A stretch of 64,000 nt of DNA, taken from contig NZ_KZ614149.1 of assembly GCF_002886255.1 (NCBI RefSeq), positions 3,593,272-3,657,271 on the forward strand. The letters are read 5' to 3'. The DNA comes from Alteribacillus bidgolensis. Lineage in GTDB: Bacteria; Bacillota; Bacilli; Bacillales; Marinococcaceae. The notes beneath the pieces were generated by a model. It ran no database searches, was not told the origin of the DNA, and was given only the letters and a program-made list of their open reading frames with translations. Position 1 is the stretch's first letter, and the number at the start of each line of letters is the position of its first letter. A program made the position numbers and the translations under genes. Shown here one piece after another: positions 9,116 to 17,184 of the stretch.

Positions 9116-9155
9116 AGCCTAGCAGCTCAGAGAAAGAGCAAAAGCCTCCTAAGCT
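9116..9155 (+). pseudogene. Partial tRNA-Arg(CCU) copy
   Basis: These 40 bases match the first half of the intact tRNA-Arg at 11778 (acceptor 5' strand, D-arm with AGCAGCTCAGAGAAAGAGCA, and the anticodon arm GCCTCCTAAGC) with only a few changes. The T-arm and the 3' acceptor strand are missing, so it cannot be a functional tRNA. The anticodon arm has become the left arm of the terminator that follows. Confidence 0.7.
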
Positions 9156-9184
9156 CATAAGATAGCTTTAGGAGGCCTTTTTTG
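9141..9184 (+). terminator. Rho-independent terminator built on the tRNA fragment
   Basis: AAAGCCTCCTAAGCT pairs with AGCTTTAGGAGGCCTTT (with one bulge) around a short loop, and the right arm runs into TTTTTT. It could end the malic enzyme transcript. Confidence 0.7.
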
Positions 9185-9233
9185 ATGTTTTATAGCATTT
9201 TGCAAACATGTGATTTCTTGCAGTTATAGTATT

Positions 9234-9674
9234 TTAAATGTTCCACTTTTCTTTGGTGTGACTTCTTCCGTTTGCAATTTCGTTTGCAGTTTCTTTACCA
9301 GATAAAAGTCCTTCCAGTTTATCAGCAGCTTTTTGTTGAAGACTTGGTGGCGTGTGAGTATTTATCAAGTGTAATCTGAATAGAAGCGTGGTCTTTTTCA
9401 TTTGATACTCATATAAATCAAAGGTAGAGGAAGCAACATTAAATTTTACTACATTATAAATCCAGTCTTTTAGAAAGCCCCCATATTGCATTTTAAAAGG
9501 TTCTATAAATGTATCATCATGGAGTTTCTAAAGCATCTCGCCAAACCATTTCCTGCTGCTTTTTCACTTCCGTACCCGGAAGACCATTTTTGCTTTCACT
9601 TTCCGTTTTTTCATCATACCCGATATCAACAATAATAGCGTGTTTCGTTCCCCTTTTACGGATATGCCCTTCAT
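9234..9674 (-). pseudogene. Unrecognised gene broken by frameshift and stop
   Basis: On the minus strand a clear ribosome site (GAAGGAGG) and ATG at 9674 begin a frame (MKGISVKGER). After about 12 codons protein-like sequence continues in another frame (HAIIVDIGYDEKTESES, then KKQQEMVWRDALETP) and ends at TGA. A third frame carries on (FIEPFKMQYGGFLKDWIYN) to 9234. Joined, they would give about 145 aa. I do not recognise the family. The likely cause is at least two small indels in a formerly intact gene. Confidence 0.4.
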
Positions 9675-9732
9675 TAGATATCCTCCTTCAATATTAAAGA
9701 ATCATAAAGAGACTTTTTAATTTTTGGGATTG

Positions 9733-9948
9733 TTAATGTTCTAAACGTTTCGAAGCCAAATCGTATTCAACCTGAAATGTCTCAGCAATACGAAGAGCAG
9801 CATAATCAAATAGTCGTGGTAAGGGATGTTTCTTGAGCATAAAAGTTGGTACGTAAAAATGTTGAGTAAAATGATCTGTTTGCCAATCCTGGTAATCAAT
9901 AAAAGGCTGCGGTAAATTGGTGTGATTTCTAGCGTTTGGAGAACGTGA
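9733..9948 (-). pseudogene. Fragment of an unrecognised protein gene
   Basis: An open minus-strand stretch reads as a plausible protein C-terminus (NLPQPFIDYQDWQTDHF, then RLFDYAALRIAETFQVEYD), ending at TAA 9733-9735. It has no start codon with a ribosome site, and a TAG sits just upstream in the same frame. It lies in a zone of broken genes and is probably a remnant. The family is not recognised. Confidence 0.3.
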
Positions 9949-10050
9949 CTATTCTCGCTGTGCATTTGGACCGTTTAAGGACCAAGACGTTGTCGAAACT
10001 TTCTTTGTGATGTACGCATTAAGACAAACAAATAACCCAATATATGTACC

Positions 10051-10077
10051 AAAAAAGCACTGTATTTACAGTGCTTT
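10051..10077 (-). terminator. Terminator of the repeat-protein gene
   Basis: AAAGCACTGTA and TACAGTGCTTT form an 11-bp stem with a minimal loop. Read on the minus strand it is followed by six Ts. It lies 18 bases after the stop codon of the gene at 10095-10403. Confidence 0.75.
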
Positions 10078-10094
10078 AGGGATTAACTATTTTC

Positions 10095-10403
10095 TTAACG
10101 CGGGTAAAAGGTTTCGTTTACTTCCCATGATTCAACCATTTGTCTGGCTGCCATAGGATTATATCCCATACCCATAAGATACGTAATTGCAGCAACTTCT
10201 CGTAAAGCGTGCTTATAAGAAGTATACTGGGCTTCTTTTAATCCGTATTGGACAACAGGTTCCACTGTATTTAAAACCATGTGTTTTAATTGGTGAGGAT
10301 TATGATAAGGATTCTGGTCCATGTGATGGGGGTTTTGGTTCATGTGATAAGGGTTTTGATCCATGTGATAAGGGCTTCGGGAGAAGGAATTCATTAAAGT
10401 CAC
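10095..10403 (-). CDS. Small protein with N-terminal His/Asn/Met-rich repeats
   Basis: This 102-aa protein starts with four near-repeats of a heptad-like unit (YHMDQNP / YHMNQNP / HHMDQNP). A compact, probably helical domain follows (KHMVLNTVEPVVQYGLKEAQ, GMGYNPMAARQMVE). The ribosome site AAGGAGTGA precedes the ATG and a strong terminator follows, so it looks like a real single-gene unit. No family is recognised. Low-complexity proteins of this size are common among spore coat proteins of Bacillaceae, so a coat role is possible, but nothing here proves it. Confidence 0.65.
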   Translation of the reverse strand: MTLMNSFSRSPYHMDQNPYHMNQNPHHMDQNPYHNPHQLKHMVLNTVEPVVQYGLKEAQYTSYKHALREVAAITYLMGMGYNPMAARQMVESWEVNETFYPR

Positions 10404-10962
10404 TCCTTATTATTTTTAAAACCAATCTCACTATATGAATTATTAGACATTTGAACACGGCAAACGCCTAAATAAAACGCCAAGAGTACAAAACTACCTT
10501 AAATATTACACATTCAGATGATAAAGCGAAACGAATGGGGGAGATCAGAGGGCAAAACAAGGGAGAAGTGGCATGGGCTTCGAGGAGTTTCTTAATAACA
10601 CCGATATTCAGTATAAAAACGAATATACGCTGTTCAAGTTGAGCAAGGAATGAGCGTTTTATTAGATTACTTGGTTGGAGTGAATAAGTATACTTCCGAG
10701 TTAAGGAGAGTGAAGCAAAGTGAATATGCAAATAGAGTGGCAAAAGAAAGTGATTGGAAGAGTTCGTATTATTAGAGAAAAAAGAAGTTATTAAAACTGG
10801 AAGTAAAAAACAGGCAAAATAAATAAGGCTCCTCTCTCAGGACGGCTCGTACAGGCAAAACGAGTATACCACAGGGAGGGGCTCCCTTCACGATTCTAGA
10901 ATTAGGACCGAAATAATTTATAAAAAAGCAAGCAAACTAGGGTTGCGTGAAACCTTTAGAGA
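10404..10962. other. Intergenic stretch without a supported gene
   Basis: No frame in this 560-base stretch combines a ribosome site with a protein-like sequence. Near 10825-10892 there is a loose nested inverted structure: AAGGCTCCTCTC against GGGAGGGGCTCCCTT outside, and CTCGT against ACGAG inside. It could be a terminator or a remnant repeat. Confidence 0.3.
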
Positions 10963-11466
10963 TCATAAGGGAAAACTTAGAACAAAAAACAGTAAGTAGA
11001 CCAAGCCATAAATAATCTTTCTGACATGGTAGTGGTAGGTTGCTTCTGGAATACCCACGACGAGGAGAATATCTTTTAATCGGAATCCCTCTTCTTTGAG
11101 TTCGAATGCCACCTTTGCTTGTGCTTTTCGTGGAAGGCATCCGGATTCTCTCGAAAAGCTCTCATTTTTTTTAGGTAGGCTATTTTCTAGTCGCAATAAT
11201 TCATTCTCGCGTTCTAGTTCTTCTTCACGTGTTAACTTCTTCTCTTCTTTTTTCTTTGGTTTATTGGTGTTTTTAGACATAGAAGGTCGCCCCTTTAATC
11301 TTGGTTTCAGGCCTTCTATCCCTTTTGTTTTATAGGCTCTTATCCAATCTTGTATTGGTGTTTGAGAGGGCATATTGTATTTTTTCGCTAATGATTTATA
11401 TCCAAGATTTCCATTTAAATATTCGGTAACAAGCTTTATTTTAAACTCTTCACTATATTTGGCCAT
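10963..11466 (-). pseudogene. IS3-family (IS150-like) transposase OrfA fused to an OrfB fragment
   Basis: The ATG at 11466, preceded by GGGGGTG, starts a typical OrfA: a helix-turn-helix region (MAKYSEEFKIKLVTEYLNG, LAKKYNMPSQTPIQDWIRAY) and a leucine-zipper-like stretch (LTREEELERENELLRLEN). The frame then reads into the start of OrfB (KAQAKVAFELKEEGFRLKDI, IPEATYHYHV) and after HVRKI passes into unrelated sequence before stopping. The integrase core with its DDE residues is missing, so it cannot transpose by itself. Confidence 0.8.
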
Positions 11467-11517
11467 AAAAACACCCCCGAAAGTTAGATTTTCTACTCTA
11501 ACTTTTGGGGGTCGGCA
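11014..11517 (-). mobile_element. Truncated IS3-family insertion sequence, left end retained
   Basis: The left terminus on the minus strand begins TGCCGACCCCCAAAAGTTAG at 11517. Just inside, CCCCCGAAAGTTAGA (11474-11488) and TCTAACTTTTGGGGG (11497-11511) form an inverted repeat covering the OrfA ribosome site, a common IS arrangement that blocks read-through translation. Similarity ends near 11014, within orfB. No right end is visible, and I see no target duplication. Confidence 0.75.
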
Positions 11518-11777
11518 CCGATATAGTCCTGCTCTTCTTTTGTACATATAAAATTTACATGCTGAAATAGGGGAACAGAAAACGGGGCAGAATTTCATCA
11601 TATCTGACCTCTTTAACGTAACAACTTTGAATTTAACATGTAAACTAAATCATAAGTATTGATACTGTCAGATCTTTGTTATCTAAAACCTCATGTTTGC
11701 AATGATCCACAGTCTTTGTTTACCCAATGTTTGACAATTCTCTAAACCATTGATAAATTAATAGTCATGAAGGATAA

Positions 11778-11852
11778 GCCCTAGTAGCTCAGAGGAAGAG
11801 CAACAGCCTCCTAAGCTGTAGGTCACAGGTTCGAATCCTGTCTAGGGCGCCA
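11778..11852 (+). tRNA. trnR-CCU: tRNA-Arg (anticodon CCU)
   Basis: A full cloverleaf can be drawn. The acceptor stem is GCCCTAG/CTAGGGC with discriminator G and encoded CCA. The D-arm is GCTC/GAGC. The anticodon arm is ACAGC-CTCCTAA-GCTGT, with anticodon CCT (CCU). The T-arm is ACAGG-TTCGAAT-CCTGT. It decodes AGG. It lies at the right edge of a degraded zone whose left edge holds a partial copy of it. Confidence 0.95.
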
Positions 11853-11943
11853 CTTTCAAAATTATATATTCCAAATTGGGGTTGAATGAGGCAGGATTTA
11901 TTTTTCTGCTTTTTTTACTAAAATGAGATGCAGCCCGACAAAC

Positions 11944-12102
11944 TCAATTTTTCTGATTGGTTTTATTTTGTTTAGATTTTTTAGAAGTTTCATTACCACT
12001 TGCAAATTCATAAGAAGCTTCAAACTCTGTTTCTGAGATCTTATGTCCTTTCACAGTCTTATATTCCACGCCCCGATAGCCGGTATCATTTTTTTTATTC
12101 AT
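11944..12102 (-). CDS. Small hypothetical protein (52 aa)
   Basis: A very strong ribosome site (AAGGAGGT) lies 7 bases before the ATG at 12102, on the minus strand. The product begins MNKKNDTGYRGVEYKTVKG and ends in a Lys/Asn/Gln-rich tail (SKKSKQNKTNQKN). It is hydrophilic, without signal peptide or membrane segment. No family is recognised. The clean start site and normal codon use support a real small gene. Confidence 0.55.
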   Translation of the reverse strand: MNKKNDTGYRGVEYKTVKGHKISETEFEASYEFASGNETSKKSKQNKTNQKN

Positions 12103-12286
12103 CTTTGAAACCTCCTTGTCTTTGAATATCTTTATGTTTTTCCTTTGTTTGATTTTTATGCGTTCTTAAAAAGAGTCCATCAGAGCAAGTAAAGACCAAA
12201 AGAGTGTTTGACATTAATCATTATTTGCTTTTAAATCCAATGTCTGTATTATCGTAAAAACGGGAATACTATAACGGGTGATACAT

Positions 12287-12535
12287 ATGAAAGCAAATGA
12301 AAACGATTATCATAAATACAGCGAAGCAATTGATAAAATTCAAGAAGGCAATAACGCCATGATCGAACTGTTTAATGAACTTGAAGATGATGATCCATTA
12401 ATTCATTTTGGTGAAGATGTAATGGAAAACATCGAGAAAGCCAAGAAAAAATTCGGCGATGATGTTGTCGATGAAAAAATCAATACCGTTGTGCGTGAAA
12501 TGTTGTCCTGGTTAGATTTAAACGATGTAGAATGA
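12287..12535 (+). CDS. Small acidic hypothetical protein
   Basis: The product has about 82 aa and is strongly acidic (FNELEDDDPLIHFGED, KKKFGDDVVDEKINTVV). It is predicted to be helical and soluble. I prefer the ATG at 12287, with GGGTGAT about 8 bases upstream, over an in-frame GTG at 12278 that has no ribosome site. No known motif is seen. It stands alone between the tRNA region and the enoyl-CoA hydratase pair. Function unknown. Confidence 0.55.
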   Translation: MKANENDYHKYSEAIDKIQEGNNAMIELFNELEDDDPLIHFGEDVMENIEKAKKKFGDDVVDEKINTVVREMLSWLDLNDVE

Positions 12536-12867
12536 ATAAGTAACCAAAGCTACATAATTTAGAAAATTCCTCACCATTCCTCTATGTTTGGCCCCGACTC
12601 TCTTCTTTTTTAACAAATCTTTGTATAAATCTTAAAGAAATATTCTTTTTCATTAATGGAAAAAATAGTACGATAAGATATAGCTTAATGAAACGAATCG
12701 AAGCCGAAGCTGTTTTTTTATTTGTTTAAAGACTGCAGATGGAACAGTAATTAAATATAAAGACAACAATATAGTTAATCAAAAGGGTACATAAACAAGG
12801 CGGTCTTATTATTCAAGAATGGAGCGGCATGTTAAAGAAGTGGATAAGAATAAATTAGTATTAGGCC
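12536..12867. other. Intergenic stretch without a supported gene
   Basis: AT-rich sequence of about 330 bases. I find no frame with a ribosome site and no tRNA or clear promoter. It ends in the terminator at 12868. Confidence 0.4.
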
Positions 12868-12902
12868 AAAAAAATCTGGCCTTATTAAGGTCAGATTTTT
12901 TT
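12868..12902. terminator. Bidirectional terminator
   Basis: AAAAAAATCTGGCCTTA and TAAGGTCAGATTTTTTT form a nearly complete stem with A- and T-runs on both sides. It lies 9 bases beyond the stop codon of the minus-strand enoyl-CoA hydratase gene. Confidence 0.8.
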
Positions 12903-12910
12903 GGATTTCG

Positions 12911-13687
12911 CTATTTTCCCTGAAAATTAGGTTTTCGCTTTTCTTTAAAAGCCTCTAATGCCTCCCGGCGGTCTTCAGTAGGGATGATGACTTCATAGGC
13001 TTTCGATTCAATCGCCATACCAGAATGAATGTCAACATTACTGCCGTGATGAATAGCATGTTTTGCCTGTATAACTGCCAGCGGACCGTTTTTCATTATT
13101 TCATTGGCTAAGTTTAAAGCGGTATCCATTAATTGATCAGCAGGCACGGCTTTATTCACAATCCCCAGTGCTTGGGACTCTAATGCATCAATCCGACGTG
13201 CAGTGAGAATAAGCTCTTTTGCTTTTGAAGGGCCGATTAAGTTAGTCAATCGCTGAGTTCCCCCAGCACCTGGAATGATAGCCATACTTACTTCGGGAAG
13301 CCCCATTGTAGCTGTTTCTGCTGCAAAACGAAAGTCACAAGCAAGAGCCAGCTCAAAACCGCCTCCGAGAGCATATCCTTTTATAGCCGCAATCGTAGGT
13401 TGAGGAATTTCTTCAATCAACGTGAATACCTTTCGGATTTTATTTACATTACGCCGTACTTCTTTCTCACTTAGTGTGCGTCTTTCCTTTAAATCAGCAC
13501 CTGCGCTGAATGCTTTTTCTCCAGCACCCGTAACAATGACAGCACGAACATCTTTGTCTAGCTGAATCGCTTCGGCTTTTTCTTCAAGTTGAACAAGCGT
13601 ATCGTAATTAAAACAATTCAACTGCTCTGGACGATTAATTGTAATAGTAGCAAGATGCCCGCTTTTTTCAAGCAAAACGTTACTCAT
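12911..13687 (-). CDS. Enoyl-CoA hydratase/isomerase family protein, methylglutaconyl-CoA hydratase-like
   Basis: A crotonase-fold protein of 258 aa. The oxyanion-hole segments are SAGADLKERR and ALGGGFELALACD. The two catalytic Glu residues are present, in GGGFELALACD and LPEVSMAIIPGAGGTQRL, so hydratase chemistry is expected. The AGADLKER block with VNKIRKVF resembles the AUH/YngF methylglutaconyl-CoA hydratase group, which would connect with the HMG-CoA lyase at 3641 in leucine breakdown. It forms a minus-strand pair with the PaaI-type thioesterase just upstream (17-base gap), so a role with aryl- or phenylacetyl-CoA intermediates is also possible. Confidence 0.85.
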   Translation of the reverse strand: MSNVLLEKSGHLATITINRPEQLNCFNYDTLVQLEEKAEAIQLDKDVRAVIVTGAGEKAFSAGADLKERRTLSEKEVRRNVNKIRKVFTLIEEIPQPTIAAIKGYALGGGFELALACDFRFAAETATMGLPEVSMAIIPGAGGTQRLTNLIGPSKAKELILTARRIDALESQALGIVNKAVPADQLMDTALNLANEIMKNGPLAVIQAKHAIHHGSNVDIHSGMAIESKAYEVIIPTEDRREALEAFKEKRKPNFQGK

Positions 13688-13704
13688 TATGCAGCCTCCC
13701 CAAT

Positions 13705-14154
13705 TTATTTGTCTAACGGGACGAAATAATCGCTTTTGCGATAAGCTAAAGCTTCCATTGTTGCAATTAATTCCCCATTGCTTTCCACATTTATTTTATA
13801 CCATCCCATTTTGTGATTTTTCTTTTCTTCTACTGCTGTTGCTCGAAGACGCGAGCTTTTTTGGCCAGCAGCCATATAGTTGACAGTAGTAGAGAGCCCC
13901 ACCGCTGTTTTTCCATAAGAATTGCACGCCGCTGCAAAAACGTAATCAGCAATAGCAAATGTGACAGCTCCGTGTACTGTTCCGTGTGAATTGATCATGT
14001 TATCCGTTACATTTAATTCTGCAACAGCTGTCCCTTCCCCAATTTCAAGTAATTTAATTCCCAAAAACTGAGCGTAAGGTTCATTTTCCATTACTTTAAA
14101 AATGTGCTCTTTGTACTGATGGTGAAGCTCCACTTCGTTAACTGCTGACTTCAA
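13705..14154 (-). CDS. paaI: Hotdog-fold acyl-CoA thioesterase, PaaI type
   Basis: The protein has 149 aa. The signature NSHGTVHGAVTFAIADYVFA carries the Asn, His-Gly and Asp residues of PaaI-type hydroxyphenylacetyl-CoA thioesterases. These enzymes free CoA from dead-end ring-hydroxylated phenylacetyl-CoA esters. The start is TTG at 14154 with GGAGGGG 6 bases upstream; no ATG in frame fits better. It is first in a two-gene operon with the enoyl-CoA hydratase and lies about 10 kb from the main paa cluster. Confidence 0.82.
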   Translation of the reverse strand: MKSAVNEVELHHQYKEHIFKVMENEPYAQFLGIKLLEIGEGTAVAELNVTDNMINSHGTVHGAVTFAIADYVFAAACNSYGKTAVGLSTTVNYMAAGQKSSRLRATAVEEKKNHKMGWYKINVESNGELIATMEALAYRKSDYFVPLDK

Positions 14155-14476
14155 ACAAACCCCTCCTCATATTATCTAGTGTCTAAGCAAATAGAATATA
14201 GAAGAAACTTTCGTATTATAAATATAACAAAAAAACAAAAGTCGTTTCAATATTGTTATATAAATATTAATTTAAAAATGAAAAAGGTTATCAATACCGT
14301 AATAAAAAAAACAATTACATAATAAAGCATGACGAAAAATAAATTTGATGGAAAATATGTGTTATACTAACAAGAGTTTGTTAACATTTTCTTTATGGGT
14401 ATATGTTTTAACTTTTCTTTATTATCTCAAGTTTTTTCATAGTGATTTATTATGATAAAAGGAGATTTGATAAGAA
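14155..14476. other. AT-rich divergent intergenic region
   Basis: About 320 bases between the divergent thioesterase genes. It must hold promoters for both, but no single pair of -35/-10 boxes stands out. No small gene or RNA is seen. Confidence 0.4.
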
Positions 14477-14872
14477 ATGAAGGATGGACTAGAAATAGGG
14501 AAGACAGAGACTTTTATGGTGACTGTAACAGAAGATATGTTTGCCCAATTTGAAGGGGAAATAATTCATCCTGCATATTCCACAGTTTCAATGGTTTATC
14601 ATATGGAACTAATATCTAGAAAATTAATTTTACCTTATTTGGAGTCAAATGAGGAAGCCATGGGTGCTGCTGTTTAAGTTAAACACTCTGCCCCGTCTCC
14701 ACTTGGTTCGACAATTACTGTAACGGCAGCTGTTAAAAAAGTACTTCCGCGTTCCATTGTTACTGGGGTTACACTTAGGAATGGATGGGGAATTATTGGC
14801 GAAGGAGAAGTAAAGCAAGCTGTTTTACCCAAGTCTTATATTAGAAAACAATTATCTTTATTGGAAAGCTAA
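14477..14872 (+). pseudogene. FlK-type (fluoroacetyl-CoA) thioesterase-like gene with an in-frame stop
   Basis: AAAAGGAG precedes the ATG. The frame reads as an FlK-like hotdog thioesterase (TVTEDMFAQFEGEIIHPAYS, then YHMELISRKLI) up to GAAV, where TAA (14675-14677) interrupts it. The same frame continues directly with the expected VKHSAPSPLGSTITVTAAV, including the conserved His, and ends at 14872, for a total of about 131 aa. One base change would restore it. The usual role of the family is hydrolysis of short acyl-CoA esters. Confidence 0.75.
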
Positions 14873-14973
14873 ATAGCAAAGCAGGTAAATGATGAAGGAA
14901 AAAACTTGTAATACCCCCTTTGTTGTGATATTATCTAAATTAGAATTTATTTATCGTTTAACGAATTCTTTTT

Positions 14974-14981
14974 TGTATACA
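14974..14981. promoter_or_regulatory. TGTATACA operator, site 3 (upstream of gntR)
   Basis: The palindrome overlaps a possible -10 hexamer (TATACA) about 42 bases before the GntR start. This is what autorepression would look like. Confidence 0.5.
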
Positions 14982-15022
14982 TTGTCAGATAATTATAAAA
15001 ATAAAAGAGGGGGATAAAACAT

Positions 15023-15703
15023 TTGAAAAAAATTATACAGTCTCAAACCCTTCAAAACCAAGCTTATGATTATTTATTTAATAAAATTGTCAGCGGGGAG
15101 CTCCCTCCTGGTGAACGATTAATCGAAGAAAAGATCGCTAAAGAAACAGAGATCAGCCGAAGTCCGATTCGTGAGGCAATAAGAAGATTAACTAGTGAGG
15201 GATTGGTTTCCGTAAATCCTAGAGGCGGTGTACGGGTATATCAGGCATTACACTCAGATTTCAAATATCTGTACGAATGCCGCAAAAGTTTAGAACCGAC
15301 AGCTGCTTCGTTAGCAGCTAAACGCATGAATGAGGTAAAAAAAGCAGAGTTAAATAAATTAGTGAGTGAGAACATGATGGCACTTGAGGATGAAGATTAT
15401 AAACAGTTGAAAATAGTAAGCAGCAGATTTCATGAATTAATTTTAGAAGGAAGTGGAAACCCTTACTTAATTAAATTGATGAAACAGTTGAATTCGCTGC
15501 TAATGTTTTATCGAAATAAAATAGTTGATATAAGTCAAAGATTGGAAAAAGGAAGTATTGAACACCAAGATATTTGGAGAGCCATTCAAAAAGGCGATGA
15601 GGAAGACGCTGAAAAAAGAATGAGGGAGCATATCGAAATCGATTATCAGTTCTATATATCTAAATATGGAGAAAATGATAAAGGAATGAAAACTTTATTT
15701 TAA
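15023..15703 (+). CDS. GntR-family transcriptional regulator, FCD subfamily
   Basis: A 226-aa regulator. An N-terminal winged helix-turn-helix (PPGERLIEEKIAKETEISRS, PIREAIRRLTSEGLV) is followed by an all-helical FCD ligand domain with the Asp/Arg and His positions that often bind a metal and a carboxylic acid (ECRKSLEPTAA, SSRFHELILEGSGNPYL, MREHIEIDY). The start is TTG after GAGGGGG. A TGTATACA palindrome lies in its own promoter, and the same site recurs upstream of the HMG-CoA lyase, dctP and the CoA-transferase gene, suggesting it controls a small acid-uptake and CoA-activation regulon and itself. The ligand is unknown. Confidence 0.88.
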   Translation: MKKIIQSQTLQNQAYDYLFNKIVSGELPPGERLIEEKIAKETEISRSPIREAIRRLTSEGLVSVNPRGGVRVYQALHSDFKYLYECRKSLEPTAASLAAKRMNEVKKAELNKLVSENMMALEDEDYKQLKIVSSRFHELILEGSGNPYLIKLMKQLNSLLMFYRNKIVDISQRLEKGSIEHQDIWRAIQKGDEEDAEKRMREHIEIDYQFYISKYGENDKGMKTLF

Positions 15704-15849
15704 ATAGAGGGGGCTTATTATAAATTATTAACATTAAGAGACCAAGGTGTAACATTAAGGTAATAACATGGGTGAAGTGGATGAGAATACCATGAACATT
15801 TTTATTATGAAATACTTGAAAGATGCATATTATTTTAAACTTAAAACCA

Positions 15850-15886
15850 GGCGGGATTTAAAGCTAGTAGACGAACAAATCCCGCC
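15850..15886 (+). terminator. Stem-loop after gntR
   Basis: GGCGGGATTT and AAATCCCGCC form a perfect 10-bp stem around a 17-base loop. There is no T-run after it. It may be a transcript-stabilising hairpin or a weak terminator between gntR and the CoA-transferase gene. Confidence 0.4.
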
Positions 15887-15930
15887 AAATCATTTAAATA
15901 ATGAAACAATTGTAAGCGCTTGGTTTAAAA

Positions 15931-15938
15931 TGTATACA
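15931..15938. promoter_or_regulatory. TGTATACA operator, site 4 (upstream of CoA-transferase)
   Basis: The palindrome lies 32 bases before the CoA-transferase start and shares the following ATGTCTG-like context with site 3. Just upstream, TGTAAGCGCTTGG resembles half of a CcpA box. Confidence 0.5.
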
Positions 15939-15969
15939 ATGTCTGAAAATTCAAAAAGGAGTTGTTATT

Positions 15970-17132
15970 ATGGTTAAGCCATTAGAAGGAATTAGAATAT
16001 TAGAATTAGGTACACTAGTTGCTGCGCCATTTGCAGGCAAAATCTTTGCTGAATTTGGTGGAGAAGTTATTAAAGTCGAAGATCCAAAAAAAGGAGATCT
16101 TTACGTAACTGGCGTGTATTACACGATGACAATACATCTTTATGGTGGCGTGTTCAGGGAAGGAATAAGAAATCGGTAACTATTGACCTTCGCACCGAAG
16201 AGGGGCAAGAGCAAATTAAAGAATTAGTAAAGGAAACAGATATCGTCATCGAAAATTTTCGACCAGGAACCTTAGAAAGATGGAACATTGGTTATGAAGA
16301 TTTAAAAGCAATAAATCCTAGTATAATTATGACAAGAATATCAGGTTATGGCCAAACAGGACCTTATAGAGATAAAGCAGGTTTTGGCAGTGTTGGGGAA
16401 TCGATTGGCGGTTTGCGGTACTTAACTGGAGAACCTGATCAACCGCCAGTAAGAGTCGGGGTCCCTCTAGGTGATTCTCTAGCTGCTTTGTATGCAGTGA
16501 GCGGAACATTAATGGCCTTGAGAAGTAGAGATAGAGATCCTATGAGAAAGGGACAATATGTAGATGTAGCCCTTCATGAATCTGTCTTTTCACTTCTAGA
16601 GGGAATGCTGCCGGAGTATGACCTTAAAGGATTGGTGAGAGAACGAACAGGTTCCATTTTACCTGGAATTGCGCCTTCAAATACGTATGAGTGTGCGGAT
16701 GGGAAATATTTGGTTATTGCAGGGAATGGGGATAGTATTTTTAAACGTCTTATGCGTGCTATAGAAAGGCCAGACCTTGCGGATGACCCTCAATATGCTA
16801 CAAATCAGGGGCGAGCAGAAAAAGTAGAGTATTTGGATCAAGTAATCGGAGAGTGGACCAAGAAATACCCACTAAAAGAAGCCCAAAAAATACTGGACGA
16901 AGCAAGAATTCCAGTAGGTCCTATCTACAGTATTCAAGACATTGCGCATGATGAACATTATCAAGCTCGAGATATGTTAGTTAAGGCTCAATTGCCTGAT
17001 GGAGCAGAAGTAATGGTGCCAGGAGTAGTGCCAAAGCTTTCAGAAACACCTGGAAGTATTGAATGGGTAGGTCCAGAATTAGGTCAGCATAATGAAGAGA
17101 TTCTGAAAAAGAAAAACTATTCTGAGAGTTAA
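15970..17132 (+). pseudogene. Class III CoA-transferase (CaiB/BaiF family), frameshifted
   Basis: The family moves CoA between carboxylic acids, for example from succinyl-CoA to a dicarboxylate. The N-terminus is typical (PLEGIRILELGTLVAAPFAG, FGGEVIKVEDPKKGD). Right after GDLY the frame becomes nonsense, while the expected sequence (RNWRVLHDDNTSLWWRVQGR, then KKSVTIDLRTEEGQ) appears one base out of phase, continuing to 17132 with the conserved Asp region (GVPLGDSLAALYAV) and a normal C-terminus. One missing base near 16096-16104 explains it. AAAAAGGAG precedes the ATG. With this one base it would be a normal protein of about 387 aa. Confidence 0.85.
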
Positions 17133-17184
17133 AAAGTAAGTCAATATACTTCACATTATCGAATGACCAGTCCTTGAAATAAAT

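Noticed and set aside
9509..9697. Plus-strand frame of 62 codons
   Set aside because: The minus strand here carries a gene remnant with a strong ribosome site and protein-like sequence; the plus frame is its shadow.
11014..11517. Intact, active insertion sequence
   Set aside because: The orfB catalytic core and the right end are missing.
15768..15977. 69-codon plus-strand frame upstream of the CoA-transferase
   Set aside because: No ribosome site, atypical composition, and it covers a perfect stem-loop and the TGTATACA site; it is better explained as regulatory DNA.
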